DNA of 64,000 bases from Oceanococcus sp964629015 (GTDB taxonomy: Bacteria > Pseudomonadota > Gammaproteobacteria > Nevskiales > Oceanococcaceae), in assembly GCA_964629015.1 (NCBI GenBank), contig CAZVMN010000002.1, positions 124,001 to 188,000 of the forward strand, read 5' to 3'. The notes below the pieces were generated by a model. It ran no database searches. It saw nothing but the letters and a program-made list of their open reading frames with translations, and had not been told where the DNA came from. The stretch's first letter is position 1, and each line of letters starts with the position of its first letter. Below, in pieces: positions 16,574 through 25,895 of the stretch. The position numbers were made by a program, and so were the translations under genes.

Positions 16574-17347
16574 TTAGGACAGTGCGCGCAGTTCCCGTTC
16601 GCTAAACCCCGCTTCGCGGCGCGCGGCCAAATTAAAATGGCCCGTACCAGCCTTGTTACCCGGCATGTATTGCGCCATCAACTCGGCAAAGGTGTCGTCC
16701 GCATCCTGCTGACGCTGGCCACACAGATAACGAAACCAGCGGCTGCCAATGGCGACGTGACGCACTTCCTCTCGCAAGATAGTGCGCAGGCACTCGACCG
16801 TTTGAGGATCCTCCACGGCCTGCAACCGTTTGATCATGCCAGGTGTCACGTCGAGACCACGCGCCTCGAGCACACGCGGCACCAAGGCCATGCGGAGCAA
16901 GGGATCATGCGCCGTCTTCTCGGCCATTTCCCACAAACCATTGTGTGCGGTGCAATCGCCGTAGGAGGCGTCCAACTGAGCTAGCCGCTCGACCAGCATC
17001 TGATGATGTCGCGCCTCGTCCACCGCAACACTGATCCAATCCTGGTAATACTCAATGGGCATGTCGGCGAAACGCAGCGCTGCATCGAGGGCGAGATTGA
17101 TCGCGTTAAATTCGATATGCGCCACGGCGTGAATGAGCGCGACGCGCCCCGCCGCACTGCCCAGTTTGCGTCGCGGCACCTTGGCCGGATGAACCAACTC
17201 AGGGCGCGTCGGGCGGCCTGGCTGAGATGGCAAGGCTATGGGGCCCGTTGTCGCGACGTCCGGAGTCGGCAAGGCCTGGGTTAATGCGCACTTTTGTGCA
17301 GGATCGCGACAGCGATACGCCGCAAGCGCGGCGTCAACCCAATCCAT
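16574..17347 (-). CDS. DUF455 ferritin-like protein
   Basis: This 257-residue protein has the DUF455 ferritin-like di-iron pattern: EFNAINLALDA, DEARHHQML, EARGLDVTPGM and EEVRHVAIGSRW supply the Glu/His ligands on a four-helix bundle. Some relatives are treated as tRNA-modifying or oxygenase-like, but no activity is established. The start overlaps the end of metZ by 14 bases, so it is the last gene of the purF-metZ run. Terminator 16537-16562 follows. Confidence 0.85.
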   Translation of the reverse strand: MDWVDAALAAYRCRDPAQKCALTQALPTPDVATTGPIALPSQPGRPTRPELVHPAKVPRRKLGSAAGRVALIHAVAHIEFNAINLALDAALRFADMPIEYYQDWISVAVDEARHHQMLVERLAQLDASYGDCTAHNGLWEMAEKTAHDPLLRMALVPRVLEARGLDVTPGMIKRLQAVEDPQTVECLRTILREEVRHVAIGSRWFRYLCGQRQQDADDTFAELMAQYMPGNKAGTGHFNLAARREAGFSERELRALS

Positions 17348-18524
17348 GAGACAGGTCAGCGATCAGATCTTCGACGTTTTCCAAGCCCACCGACACTCTG
17401 ACCAAGCCATCCTTGATGCCCGCACGCGCACGCGCGTCCGGACCGATACGGTGATGCGTCGTGGTGGCAGGATGCGTGATGGTGGTGCGCGTATCGCCGA
17501 GATTCGCCGTGATGGACACCAGTTCACACGCATTGATCAAGCGAAACGCGGCGTCTTTTCCACCTTTCAACTCGAAGGCGACAATGGCCCCATGGCCACT
17601 TTGCTGGCGCGCTGCCAACGCATGCTGCGGATGGGTGCTCAGACCGGTGTAATACACACGCTCAACGGCATGATGGTCCTCTAGCCATTGTGCGATCTGC
17701 TGGGCACGCGCGGCATGCGCCTGCATGCGGAGCTCAAGTGTCTCCAGGCCTTTGAGGAATACCCAGGCGTTGAACGGACTCATACAGGGGCCGGCTGAGC
17801 GCATATAGGCATATACCTGCTTACCGACCAACTCCGCCCCACCGAGCACAGCGCCGCCGATACAGCGCCCCTGCCCGTCCAGGAACTTGGTTGCTGAGTG
17901 CACCACGATGTCCGCACCCAACTCGATCGGCCGTTGCAAAGCCGGCGTACAAAAACAGTTGTCGACGATCAGCAAAGCATCCTGAGCGTGCGCGATGTCG
18001 GCCAAGGCGGCAATATCGACAATCTCGGTCAGCGGATTGGTCGGGCTTTCACACAGCAGCAGACGCGTATTCGCCTGCATGGCCGCGGCCCAGGCTGCGG
18101 TGTCTGCGGGTGCTACATAGCTGATTTCGATACCGAATTTAGCGACGTAATTATTGAGCAAGCCAATGGTTGAGCCGAAAAGCCCACTGGCTGCGACCAC
18201 ATGATCACCCTGCTTCAGAAAGGTCTGACAAACGCTCAGTATGGCGGCCATACCGGACGCGGTAGCAACCCCTGCCTCGGCCCCTTCCATCGCCGCCAAA
18301 CGCTGTTCAAACGCGTGCACGGTCGGATTGTCGAAACGCGAATAGATGAAACGGTCTTCGCGCTCATCAAACGCCGCTGCAGCTTGCTCGGCTGACTCGA
18401 AAGTAAAGCTCGAGGTGGCGAAGATGGCCGGTGAGTGTTCGGCGAATTCAGACTGAACCGCGTGCGCGCGGATACCCTGGGTTGAAACACCCCAGGGCTT
18501 GGACTGCGCCTTGTCCTCACTCAT
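17334..18524 (-). CDS. metZ: O-succinylhomoserine sulfhydrylase
   Basis: MetZ makes homocysteine directly from O-succinylhomoserine and sulfide, using PLP. The PLP lysine is in VVHSATKFLDGQGR, and the family motifs YSRFDNPTVHAFEQRL, TASGMAAILS and GDTRTTITHPATTTH are all present. The frame is open to 18632, but the ATG at 18524 leaves a four-base gap to the purF stop and gives the usual protein length (396). Its position after purF is the conserved pseudomonad arrangement. Confidence 0.94.
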   Translation of the reverse strand: MSEDKAQSKPWGVSTQGIRAHAVQSEFAEHSPAIFATSSFTFESAEQAAAAFDEREDRFIYSRFDNPTVHAFEQRLAAMEGAEAGVATASGMAAILSVCQTFLKQGDHVVAASGLFGSTIGLLNNYVAKFGIEISYVAPADTAAWAAAMQANTRLLLCESPTNPLTEIVDIAALADIAHAQDALLIVDNCFCTPALQRPIELGADIVVHSATKFLDGQGRCIGGAVLGGAELVGKQVYAYMRSAGPCMSPFNAWVFLKGLETLELRMQAHAARAQQIAQWLEDHHAVERVYYTGLSTHPQHALAARQQSGHGAIVAFELKGGKDAAFRLINACELVSITANLGDTRTTITHPATTTHHRIGPDARARAGIKDGLVRVSVGLENVEDLIADLSHGLG

Positions 18525-18528
18525 CGGC

Positions 18529-20043
18529 TCATACCGGGTTATGCAGGTCGATAAATTTGCTGTCACCGACCGCGCCGCGCGATTGCTTGGCCGCATCAGA
18601 CCGGAACAACTCGAGTTGGCTGAGATAGGCATCGCTGACGTCTTGCGTCACATACTGGCCGGTAAACACGGAATCCTCGAAACGGCTGACCGAAGGATTG
18701 CCTTTGCTGACAGCTTCAATCAATCCTTCGAGATCCTGATAGATCAAGCGATCCGCGCCGAGCAGCGTCTGGACCTCTTCTTCGGTCCGTCCATGCGCGA
18801 CCAACTCGCTGGCCGTTGGCATATCAATGCCGTAGACATTGGGATAACGCACCGGCGGAGCGGCGGACGCAAAGTAAACCTTGGCGGCGCCAGCGTCGCG
18901 GGCCATCTGAATGATCTCGCGCGAGGTCGTTCCGCGCACAATGGAGTCGTCCACCAGCATCACATTCTTGCCCTGGAATTCCAGATCGATGGGATTGAGC
19001 TTCTGGCGCACGGACTTCTTGCGCTGTTCCTGTCCCGGCATGATGAAGGTGCGGCCGATGTAACGGTTCTTGATGAAACCTTCGCGATACTTGACGCCCA
19101 GTTCATTGGCCAACTGCACCGCTGCCGTGCGGCTGGTGTCGGGCACCGGAATGACCACATCAATGTCGTGATCCGGCCATTCGCGCTGAATCTTGCGGGC
19201 CAGACAATCCCCCATACGCAGGCGCGCTTTGTAGACGTAAATGTCGTCCATGACCGAGTCCGGTCGGGCCAGATAGACATGTTCGAAAATGCACGGCGTC
19301 AATTCCGGATTTTCTGCACACTGACGTTTTAAAAGACGTCCATTCTCAGTGATGATGACGGCTTCGCCCGGTGCAATATCGCCGAGCAACTCGAACCCGA
19401 GCACGTTCAGGGCAACGCTCTCCGAGGCAATGATGTGCTCTTGCCCTTGGGCGGTGTCACGCACGCCGTAAACCACAGGGCGAATCCCGTAGGGATCGCG
19501 GAAGCCGACAATGCCGAAACCCTGGATCATGGCCACGCACGCATAAGCGCCGCGGCAGCGCTGATGCAGGTGCCCTATAGCTTCAAACACTTCGTCGGGT
19601 TGCAATGTCAGACTGCCCAGGCGACTCAGTTCGCCGGCCAGCACGTTCAACAACACTTCCGAATCGGAATTGGTGTTCATGTGACGGCGGTCTTCTTGAT
19701 ACAGCGCGCGGCGCAACTCCGCAGCGTTGGTCAAATTGCCGTTGTGCGATAAGGAAATGCCGTAGGGGGAATTGACGTAGAACGGTTGCGCTTCGGCCGA
19801 ACTGGCACACCCCGCAGTGGGATAGCGCACATGGCCAATGCCAATCTTTCCACGCAGGCGGACCATGTGGTTCTGGTTGAATACGTCACGCACCAAGCCA
19901 TTTTCCTTGCGCAGGAAAAGCTCGTCGTTTTCCACCGTAATGATGCCGGCAGCATCCTGACCACGGTGCTGCAGCACCGTGAGCGCGTCGTAGAGATCCT
20001 GATTGATTCCACGATTGGCGGCGATTCCGACAATTCCACACAT
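18529..20043 (-). CDS. purF: Amidophosphoribosyltransferase
   Basis: PurF makes phosphoribosylamine from PRPP and glutamine, the first committed step of purine synthesis. The N-terminal nucleophile Cys2 is in MCGIVGIAANRG, typical of class II glutamine amidotransferases. The PRPP loop is NVMLVDDSIVRGTTSREI. The 504-residue length is normal. It lies after cvpA with 12 bases between, a cvpA-purF linkage also known from E. coli. Confidence 0.98.
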   Translation of the reverse strand: MCGIVGIAANRGINQDLYDALTVLQHRGQDAAGIITVENDELFLRKENGLVRDVFNQNHMVRLRGKIGIGHVRYPTAGCASSAEAQPFYVNSPYGISLSHNGNLTNAAELRRALYQEDRRHMNTNSDSEVLLNVLAGELSRLGSLTLQPDEVFEAIGHLHQRCRGAYACVAMIQGFGIVGFRDPYGIRPVVYGVRDTAQGQEHIIASESVALNVLGFELLGDIAPGEAVIITENGRLLKRQCAENPELTPCIFEHVYLARPDSVMDDIYVYKARLRMGDCLARKIQREWPDHDIDVVIPVPDTSRTAAVQLANELGVKYREGFIKNRYIGRTFIMPGQEQRKKSVRQKLNPIDLEFQGKNVMLVDDSIVRGTTSREIIQMARDAGAAKVYFASAAPPVRYPNVYGIDMPTASELVAHGRTEEEVQTLLGADRLIYQDLEGLIEAVSKGNPSVSRFEDSVFTGQYVTQDVSDAYLSQLELFRSDAAKQSRGAVGDSKFIDLHNPV

Positions 20044-20055
20044 AGTTCTGAAACT

Positions 20056-20589
20056 CTAGCTCTTGGTTTCCGGCACGATAGCGGGCACGTCACCGGACTG
20101 CACCGCCTGCAACTTTGCCGCCACTTCTGGCGGTAACTGATCCTGGACCCAAAGGCCCAATTCTTCGAAATAGCTCAACAGACTGGAATCGCCCCACCAA
20201 GGGTCCTCATCCAGTGGCGTCATTTTCGCCAGCATGACAGCAACGGTGACCAGCAACACGCCGCGAGCACCGCCAAACAACAAGCCCAATGCCCGGTCCG
20301 TACCCTGCAATTGGGTTTGTTTGACCAACAAGGTCATAAAGTGACTGAACAACGCACCAACGATCAATACGACGAGAAACGTCGCCAGGTATCCGAGCAT
20401 CAGCCGCGCTGACGGCGTCGACACCATGGTCAAAAAACGGTCCGCCACCTCAGCACCAAAACGCATCGCCACCCAGAATGCGAGTATCCATGACAGCAGG
20501 GAAAACACTTCTTTCACAAAGCCGCGAAACAGGCTGATGATCGCTGACAACGCGATCACGCCGATGATGATGTAATCGATCCAGATCAA
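20056..20589 (-). CDS. cvpA: CvpA family membrane protein
   Basis: CvpA is an inner-membrane protein named for colicin V production; its real role is poorly defined. The 177-residue sequence has four hydrophobic segments (DYIIIGVIALSAIISLFRG, a Trp-rich second helix, and two more at about 65-125) and the conserved RGFVKEVFSLLSWILAFW. It is encoded between dedD and purF, the usual place. Confidence 0.93.
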   Translation of the reverse strand: MIWIDYIIIGVIALSAIISLFRGFVKEVFSLLSWILAFWVAMRFGAEVADRFLTMVSTPSARLMLGYLATFLVVLIVGALFSHFMTLLVKQTQLQGTDRALGLLFGGARGVLLVTVAVMLAKMTPLDEDPWWGDSSLLSYFEELGLWVQDQLPPEVAAKLQAVQSGDVPAIVPETKS

Positions 20590-20622
20590 AGCGGGCTTGG
20601 GCGGCAGCGCAAAACGCGGATT

Positions 20623-21162
20623 TTAACGTGCTGGCAACAATTTCGCTTGAAGTCGGTACTTGTTTTCGATTGTTTTCTTGACCGTTTCAGCTTGGGCCTT
20701 GCTGCCGTTCACCTTCAAGCGCACGCGATAGTAGGTTTTGCCACTCACGCTCACCTGCTCCCGGTACGACACATAGCCATCCTTGCTCAAGCGGCTGCGA
20801 AAATCGTCAGCCGCCGCGCGGTTGCTGTAGCTGGCCAACTGGAGCAACCACGATTCTGCTTTGGCGGTCGGTGCAGCACTTGCGGCGGGCTTGGGACTGG
20901 GCATGGCGCGCGCAACGGGGTCCGACAGCAATCGCCGTGGGGTCGCCTCCGGCGCAGTGGGCGGGGTTTGGGCGGCCTCGGAATTGACCAAGGTGATCTC
21001 GTCACCATTGGCCGGGGTATCCGGCACAGGCGTGCCTGAAAAGCTCGGCTGTATCGTCATGCGCGGATCTTTGGGGCTGCCCAACATCCAGGGCACCAAC
21101 ACCACCGCGATCAACGCAAGCACCACCGCGCCCACCAGACGTTGTTTGACCAAATCATCCAT
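20623..21162 (-). CDS. dedD: SPOR domain protein, DedD-like
   Basis: This 179-residue protein has a short cytoplasmic start, one membrane helix (residues 9-28), a Pro/Ala-rich linker and a C-terminal SPOR domain (about 100-179, WLLQLASYSNRAAADDFRSRL). SPOR domains bind denuded septal peptidoglycan, so the protein acts at division. Its start overlaps the end of folC by eight bases. Order accD-folC-dedD-cvpA-purF is conserved in many gammaproteobacteria. Confidence 0.9.
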   Translation of the reverse strand: MDDLVKQRLVGAVVLALIAVVLVPWMLGSPKDPRMTIQPSFSGTPVPDTPANGDEITLVNSEAAQTPPTAPEATPRRLLSDPVARAMPSPKPAASAAPTAKAESWLLQLASYSNRAAADDFRSRLSKDGYVSYREQVSVSGKTYYRVRLKVNGSKAQAETVKKTIENKYRLQAKLLPAR

Positions 21163-22342
21163 GCCGAGGATTACCCGCCGAAACTGTTAAAAACGAACCA
21201 CAAACCACAATTCTACGACCCTTGCCTCGAGCTGCTGCCATTGCGGCTTCAAAACCGTCGAACAACGCCGTTGGCTTTGCACCGCCAATGCGCGCTTTCA
21301 ACGCGGAGGCCGAAAGCCCGCGCGGATCATCAAGACCAACCACATACCATTCATCAATGGCGTCAGCCAGAATGCCTGTCATCTCTTCGATGGGTTTATC
21401 ACCCAGCGCTGAGAACACCACGATAACGGGCGCAACCCTCGGCAAGCTTTGCAAATAGCGTGCGAGATGAGCCATGGAGTCGGTGTTGTGCGCAACATCA
21501 AAAATCTCTTCATGCTGCTCATACACATGCCGCTCGCAACGACCGGGCACGCGCAAATTGCGCAATACCTCACCGGGATTTGGCGGGAGCAACCCAAGGG
21601 CGTCCAATGCACTGCAGGCCAGCTCCAAATTCTCCCGCACCAGCGCTGGTGGGCAATCCCCATCGGCGAGCCGCGGGCTATCGATCTGTTGGATCTGGAC
21701 GCCTGCCTGCCGGGCCTGTTCGAGCGCGATCTGCGGCACGCTGTTGCCAGCAAACAGCGGCTTTCCCGGACGCCCAACCGCCAACTTTTCACCCGCAATG
21801 CCGAGCAAATCTGAACCCAGCCAATCCTGGTGATCAAGGCCTATCGACGTCACCACCGCGACATCCGCGTCGACCACGTTGACCGCATCCAAGCGCCCAC
21901 CCAATCCAACTTCAAGCACCCAGAGATCAAGCGGCTGTTCAGCAAACATTTCAAATGCGGCCAGCGTGCCAAATTCGAAATACGTCAGGCTGTCGCCTTC
22001 GCGCGCGACTTCGATGCGTTCAAACGCGGCCACAATGCGCGCGTCATCGACCACCTTTGCGTCGATACGAATGCGTTCGTTGTAATGCCACAAATGCGGT
22101 GATGTATAGCTGCCAACGCGGCAGCCACCGGCCGTGGCCATGGCTTGAATGGCTTCCACACAAGTGCCTTTGCCATTGGTGCCGGCCACAGTCACAACGC
22201 GAGGAATACGGCTGCGCAATTGCAAACGTTCGAATACGCGACCGACCCGTTCCAGGCCGAGATCAATACCGCGTGAATGCAGCTGTTGCTGCCAAGTGAG
22301 CCAGGCGTCGAGCGGCTGCCCCAGCGGGGCGCCCGAACTAAT
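21155..22342 (-). CDS. folC: Folylpolyglutamate / dihydrofolate synthase
   Basis: FolC adds glutamate to dihydropteroate and tetrahydrofolate. The ATP loop is VVTVAGTNGKGTCVEAI, followed by SYTSPHLWHYNERIRID. The first usual start codon (TTG at 22225) would drop the N-terminus, but the frame is open to 22358 and reads PLDAWLTWQQQLHSRGIDLG, matching E. coli FolC. No ATG, GTG or TTG exists in that stretch. The probable start is ATT at 22342, which overlaps the accD stop, or CTG at 22348. Either choice gives about 395-400 residues, near the family length. Confidence 0.9.
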   Translation of the reverse strand: MSSGAPLGQPLDAWLTWQQQLHSRGIDLGLERVGRVFERLQLRSRIPRVVTVAGTNGKGTCVEAIQAMATAGGCRVGSYTSPHLWHYNERIRIDAKVVDDARIVAAFERIEVAREGDSLTYFEFGTLAAFEMFAEQPLDLWVLEVGLGGRLDAVNVVDADVAVVTSIGLDHQDWLGSDLLGIAGEKLAVGRPGKPLFAGNSVPQIALEQARQAGVQIQQIDSPRLADGDCPPALVRENLELACSALDALGLLPPNPGEVLRNLRVPGRCERHVYEQHEEIFDVAHNTDSMAHLARYLQSLPRVAPVIVVFSALGDKPIEEMTGILADAIDEWYVVGLDDPRGLSASALKARIGGAKPTALFDGFEAAMAAARGKGRRIVVCGSFLTVSAGNPRHG

Positions 22343-23201
22343 GGCCAGACGCCTTCTGAGTCAGCATCGCCAGAACGTTGTGAATGCTGTCTCGCATCTC
22401 ACGTCGATCACAAATCATGTCGATCGCGCCATGCTCCAACAAAAACTCGGCGGTCTGAAAACCTTCCGGCAGTTTCTGCCGCACGGTTTGTTCGATGACC
22501 CGGGGGCCGGCAAACCCGATCAGTGCGCCGGGCTCGGCAATGTTGATATCGCCGAGCATGGCCAAGCTGGCGGACACACCGCCAGTGGTGGGGTCGGTCA
22601 TCACCGAGATGTATGGCAAACGCGCTTCTGCCAGGCGTGCCAAAGCCGAACTGGTTTTGGCCATCTGCATCAGGGAATACAAGGCTTCCTGCATGCGTGC
22701 GCCACCGCTGGCGCTGACGCAAATCAAAGGCACGCTGTGTTCGATCGCTTGGTCGACGCATCGGACAAATTTTTCACCCAACACACTGCCCATGGAGCCG
22801 GCAAGAAAGCTGAATTCAAACGCGGCCGCCACGACGCCCAGACCTTTGATCTGGCCTCGGTAAGCAATCAGCGCCTCTTTCTCACCGCTGACCTTTTCCG
22901 CACTGACCAGGCGATCGCGATATTTTTTCAGGTCGCGGAATTTGAGCGGATCGCTGGCTTCCAAGTCTGGCGCGATTTCCACACGTGGTTCGACATCGAG
23001 CAGCAAATCCAATCGCTTGCGCGCAGAAATCGGACGGTGGGCATTGCACTTCGGGCAGACTTCAAAAGTGCGCTCCAGCTCCGCGCGGTACAACACAGAA
23101 CCGCAAGAACTGCATTTTGACCATACACCCTCGGGCACGCTGTGTTTTTTGGCCGCGTCCGTGGCGACCTTGGACGGCATGATTTTTTCGATCCAGCTCA
23201 T
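22338..23201 (-). CDS. accD: Acetyl-CoA carboxylase carboxyltransferase subunit beta
   Basis: AccD pairs with AccA to transfer carboxyl from biotin to acetyl-CoA, starting fatty-acid synthesis. The N-terminal zinc finger is visible as CSSCGSVLYRAELERTFEVC-type spacing (CxxC, 15 residues, CxxC). The carboxyltransferase core includes SASGGARMQEALYSLMQM. The frame runs to 23264, but the ATG at 23201 gives the family start MSWIEKIMPSK and ATGA overlap with trpA. Confidence 0.96.
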   Translation of the reverse strand: MSWIEKIMPSKVATDAAKKHSVPEGVWSKCSSCGSVLYRAELERTFEVCPKCNAHRPISARKRLDLLLDVEPRVEIAPDLEASDPLKFRDLKKYRDRLVSAEKVSGEKEALIAYRGQIKGLGVVAAAFEFSFLAGSMGSVLGEKFVRCVDQAIEHSVPLICVSASGGARMQEALYSLMQMAKTSSALARLAEARLPYISVMTDPTTGGVSASLAMLGDINIAEPGALIGFAGPRVIEQTVRQKLPEGFQTAEFLLEHGAIDMICDRREMRDSIHNVLAMLTQKASGH

Positions 23202-24013
23202 GCGCGGGTGACTCCATGCGTTGCGTCTGCCAGTGCCGCGGCGCGGTCTTGCACCAACTGGCACATCCGAGCTTTATCTTCCGCGTGTTCGGCAACGATC
23301 TCAACCAGCGCGCTACCCACCACAACACCATCAGCCACTTGGGCGATCGCCGAGGCGTGCTCTGGCGTACGGATGCCGAAGCCGACTGCGATTGGCAAAC
23401 CGGTCAGAGATTTGAGTGTGCCTACGCGTTCGCTGACGCTGCCAACGTCCAATTGCGCACTGCCAGTGACGCCCTTGAGCGAAACGTAGTAAAGGTAGCC
23501 ACGACCGACCTGCCCCATCTTGCGCACGCGCTCATCGCTGGTGGTCGGCGCGACCAAGAAAATGGGCGCAATGCCGGCCGCATCCAGATGCGGAGCCAGC
23601 GTGTCGGCCTCTTCCACCGCCAGATCCACGCTCAAAACGCCATCCACGCCCGCATCTTTGGCCGCCGCGGCGAATGCTTCCTCGCCCATCGCTTCCATGG
23701 GATTCAGATAGCCCATCAGGACCAATGGTGTTTCGCTGTTGGTCATGCGGAAACGTCGCGCAATCTCCAAGGCGCCGCGCAGGGTCATGCCACCATCCAG
23801 CGCGCGCTCACAGGCCAGCTGAATCGTTGGGCCATCGGCCATCGGGTCGGAGAACGGCACACCGAGTTCTAGGATATCGGCCCCGGCCTCAACCATTTTG
23901 TGCAACAACTCCAGCGTCGTTTCCGCATCCGGGTCGCCGGCTGTCAGATACGGGACCAGCGCCGCGCGCCCTTGCGATTTCAGCCGTTCAAAGCATGCAT
24001 CTATACGATTCAC
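23198..24013 (-). CDS. trpA: Tryptophan synthase alpha chain
   Basis: TrpA cleaves indole-3-glycerol phosphate and passes indole to TrpB through a channel. The catalytic Glu is in ADILELGVPFSDPMADGP, and the catalytic Asp in GVDGVLSVDLAVEEAD matches position 60. PYLTAGDPDAETT and AVGFGIRTPEH are also typical. It overlaps trpB (start in ATGA) and accD. Order trpF-trpB-trpA-accD-folC recurs in beta- and gammaproteobacteria. Confidence 0.97.
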   Translation of the reverse strand: MNRIDACFERLKSQGRAALVPYLTAGDPDAETTLELLHKMVEAGADILELGVPFSDPMADGPTIQLACERALDGGMTLRGALEIARRFRMTNSETPLVLMGYLNPMEAMGEEAFAAAAKDAGVDGVLSVDLAVEEADTLAPHLDAAGIAPIFLVAPTTSDERVRKMGQVGRGYLYYVSLKGVTGSAQLDVGSVSERVGTLKSLTGLPIAVGFGIRTPEHASAIAQVADGVVVGSALVEIVAEHAEDKARMCQLVQDRAAALADATHGVTRA

Positions 24014-25227
24014 AGCTGGATGTTCTCCAATTCCGCAATGGTGTTGACGTCCTTATCACCACGGCCTGACAAGTTAACCAACAAAATCTTGTCCGGCGAC
24101 ATCGTCGGCGCCATTTTGATGGCCTGGGCCAGCGCATGAGCCGATTCCAACGCCGGAATAATGCCTTCGGTTCGGGTCACCCGGTGGAAAGCGGCCAAAG
24201 CTTCTTTGTCATCGATACCCACGTACTCAGCACGGTGGCAATCTTTCAACCAGGCATGCTCAGGTCCGACTCCAGGGTAATCCAAACCGGCAGATACCGA
24301 ATGCGTACCGGTGATCTGCCCGTTGTCATCTTGTAGCAAGTACGTTCGATTGCCGTGGAGCACGCCAGGGCGCCCCGCACACAGCGACGCGGCATGGCGT
24401 TTGGTGCTCAGCCCGTCGCCAGCCGCTTCAACGCCGATCATGCGAACGTCTTTGTCGGCGATAAATGGATGAAACAAGCCGATGGCGTTGGAACCACCAC
24501 CAACACAGGCGATCAGAGCATCCGGCAAGCGTCCGGTCATTTCCAAACACTGCGCGCGCGCTTCGCGCCCGATCACCGTTTGGAACTCACGCACCATTTC
24601 CGGGTACGGCGCCGGTCCGGCCACCGTGCCGATAATGTAGAAGGTGTTATCCACGTTCGTCACCCAATCCCGCAAAGCTTCATTCAAAGCATCTTTGAGG
24701 GTACGGGTGCCGCTGGTAACCGGTACAACCTGAGCGCCCAGCAACTTCATGCGATAGACATTGGGCGCCTGGCGCGCAATGTCTTCGGCACCCATGTAAA
24801 CCACGCATTCCAGGCCCAAACGCGCGGCAACCGTTGCCGATGCCACACCATGTTGACCCGCGCCGGTTTCCGCAATGATGCGGGTTTTGCCCATCTTCGA
24901 GGCCAATAATGCCTGGCCGATGGTGTTGTTCACCTTGTGCGCCCCGGTGTGGTTGAGATCTTCTCGTTTGAAATAGATCTGGGCACCACCCAGCTCGCGG
25001 CTTAAGCGCTCCGCCAGATACAAAGGACTCGGACGACCAACGTAATGCGCAAGGTCATAATCATATTGCGCACGAAATGCAGGATCGGCCCAAGAGGAGC
25101 GAAACGCTTGCTCCAACTCGTCCAATGGCCCCATCAGGGTCTCTGCGACAAAGCGCCCGCCATACGGCCCGAAATGTCCACGTGCGTCCGGTCCGTAAAC
25201 CGGATCTGACATGTCTGTGCTCATCAA
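24010..25227 (-). CDS. trpB: Tryptophan synthase beta chain
   Basis: TrpB condenses indole and serine with PLP. The PLP lysine is in REDLNHTGAHKVNNTIGQAL and the phosphate site in CVGGGSNAIGLFHPF. The 405-residue length is standard. Start options are the ATG at 25227 (ATGA overlap with trpF) or a nearby internal ATG; the overlap supports 25227. No attenuator or leader peptide is seen, so transcription probably comes from further upstream in the truA/fimV direction. Confidence 0.97.
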   Translation of the reverse strand: MMSTDMSDPVYGPDARGHFGPYGGRFVAETLMGPLDELEQAFRSSWADPAFRAQYDYDLAHYVGRPSPLYLAERLSRELGGAQIYFKREDLNHTGAHKVNNTIGQALLASKMGKTRIIAETGAGQHGVASATVAARLGLECVVYMGAEDIARQAPNVYRMKLLGAQVVPVTSGTRTLKDALNEALRDWVTNVDNTFYIIGTVAGPAPYPEMVREFQTVIGREARAQCLEMTGRLPDALIACVGGGSNAIGLFHPFIADKDVRMIGVEAAGDGLSTKRHAASLCAGRPGVLHGNRTYLLQDDNGQITGTHSVSAGLDYPGVGPEHAWLKDCHRAEYVGIDDKEALAAFHRVTRTEGIIPALESAHALAQAIKMAPTMSPDKILLVNLSGRGDKDVNTIAELENIQL

Positions 25228-25895
25228 TTTTCCCGTGTGATGCGATGTGCATCGGCAGCTTTCACAGCCGCCATGAAACGTTGAATTTTAGCGGGTGATT
25301 TCAGCCCCGGGGCCTCTTCCACACCGCTGCTGACATCGACCGCCCAAGGCTGAACCTGACGGATGGCCTGCGTGACGTTGTCCGGATTCAGTCCACCCGC
25401 AAGGATCAGCGGAATCTGCGACACCGCGATCTGATCCCAATCGAAGGTCTCGCCGCTACCGCCCATCGCTCCCGGTGCATGGCTGTCGAGGAGAAACCCA
25501 CAGGCCTGAGGGTGGGCTTCGCGCGCGCTGGCCAACTCATTGCTCTGCCCACCCATCGCGATGGCTTTGATGTAACGCCGACCAAATGCTTCGCAAAATG
25601 CGCTGGTTTCCTGCCCATGAAACTGCAAGACCTCGGGGCGCACGTGCTCAAGAACGCTGTCCACCAACGATGCTTGTGGATTCAAAAACAACGCCGTGAC
25701 GCTGACGAACGCCGGAATCTGCGCAGCCAAGGCGCGCGCTGTCGGCATGTCGAGATTGCGTGGGCTACGTTCGCAAAACACCAGGCCAATGCTGTCCACC
25801 CCGGCATCCACCGCCGCATGCAAATCTGCAGCGCGCGTAATGCCGCAGATTTTGACCCGCGTACGGGAACCTACTGTGCCTGGGGATGGGCTCAA
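25224..25895 (-). CDS. trpF: Phosphoribosylanthranilate isomerase
   Basis: TrpF catalyses the Amadori rearrangement in tryptophan synthesis. The catalytic Cys is in VKICGITRAADL, and the catalytic Asp in ILDSHAPGAMGGSGETFDW-like sequence (LLDSHAPGAMGGSG). LAGGLNPDNVTQA and VDVSSGVEEAPGLKSPAKI bind phosphate. The length of 223 is slightly above usual because of about 12 extra residues at the N-terminus. It overlaps truA and trpB through ATGA at both ends. Confidence 0.96.
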   Translation of the reverse strand: MSPSPGTVGSRTRVKICGITRAADLHAAVDAGVDSIGLVFCERSPRNLDMPTARALAAQIPAFVSVTALFLNPQASLVDSVLEHVRPEVLQFHGQETSAFCEAFGRRYIKAIAMGGQSNELASAREAHPQACGFLLDSHAPGAMGGSGETFDWDQIAVSQIPLILAGGLNPDNVTQAIRQVQPWAVDVSSGVEEAPGLKSPAKIQRFMAAVKAADAHRITREN

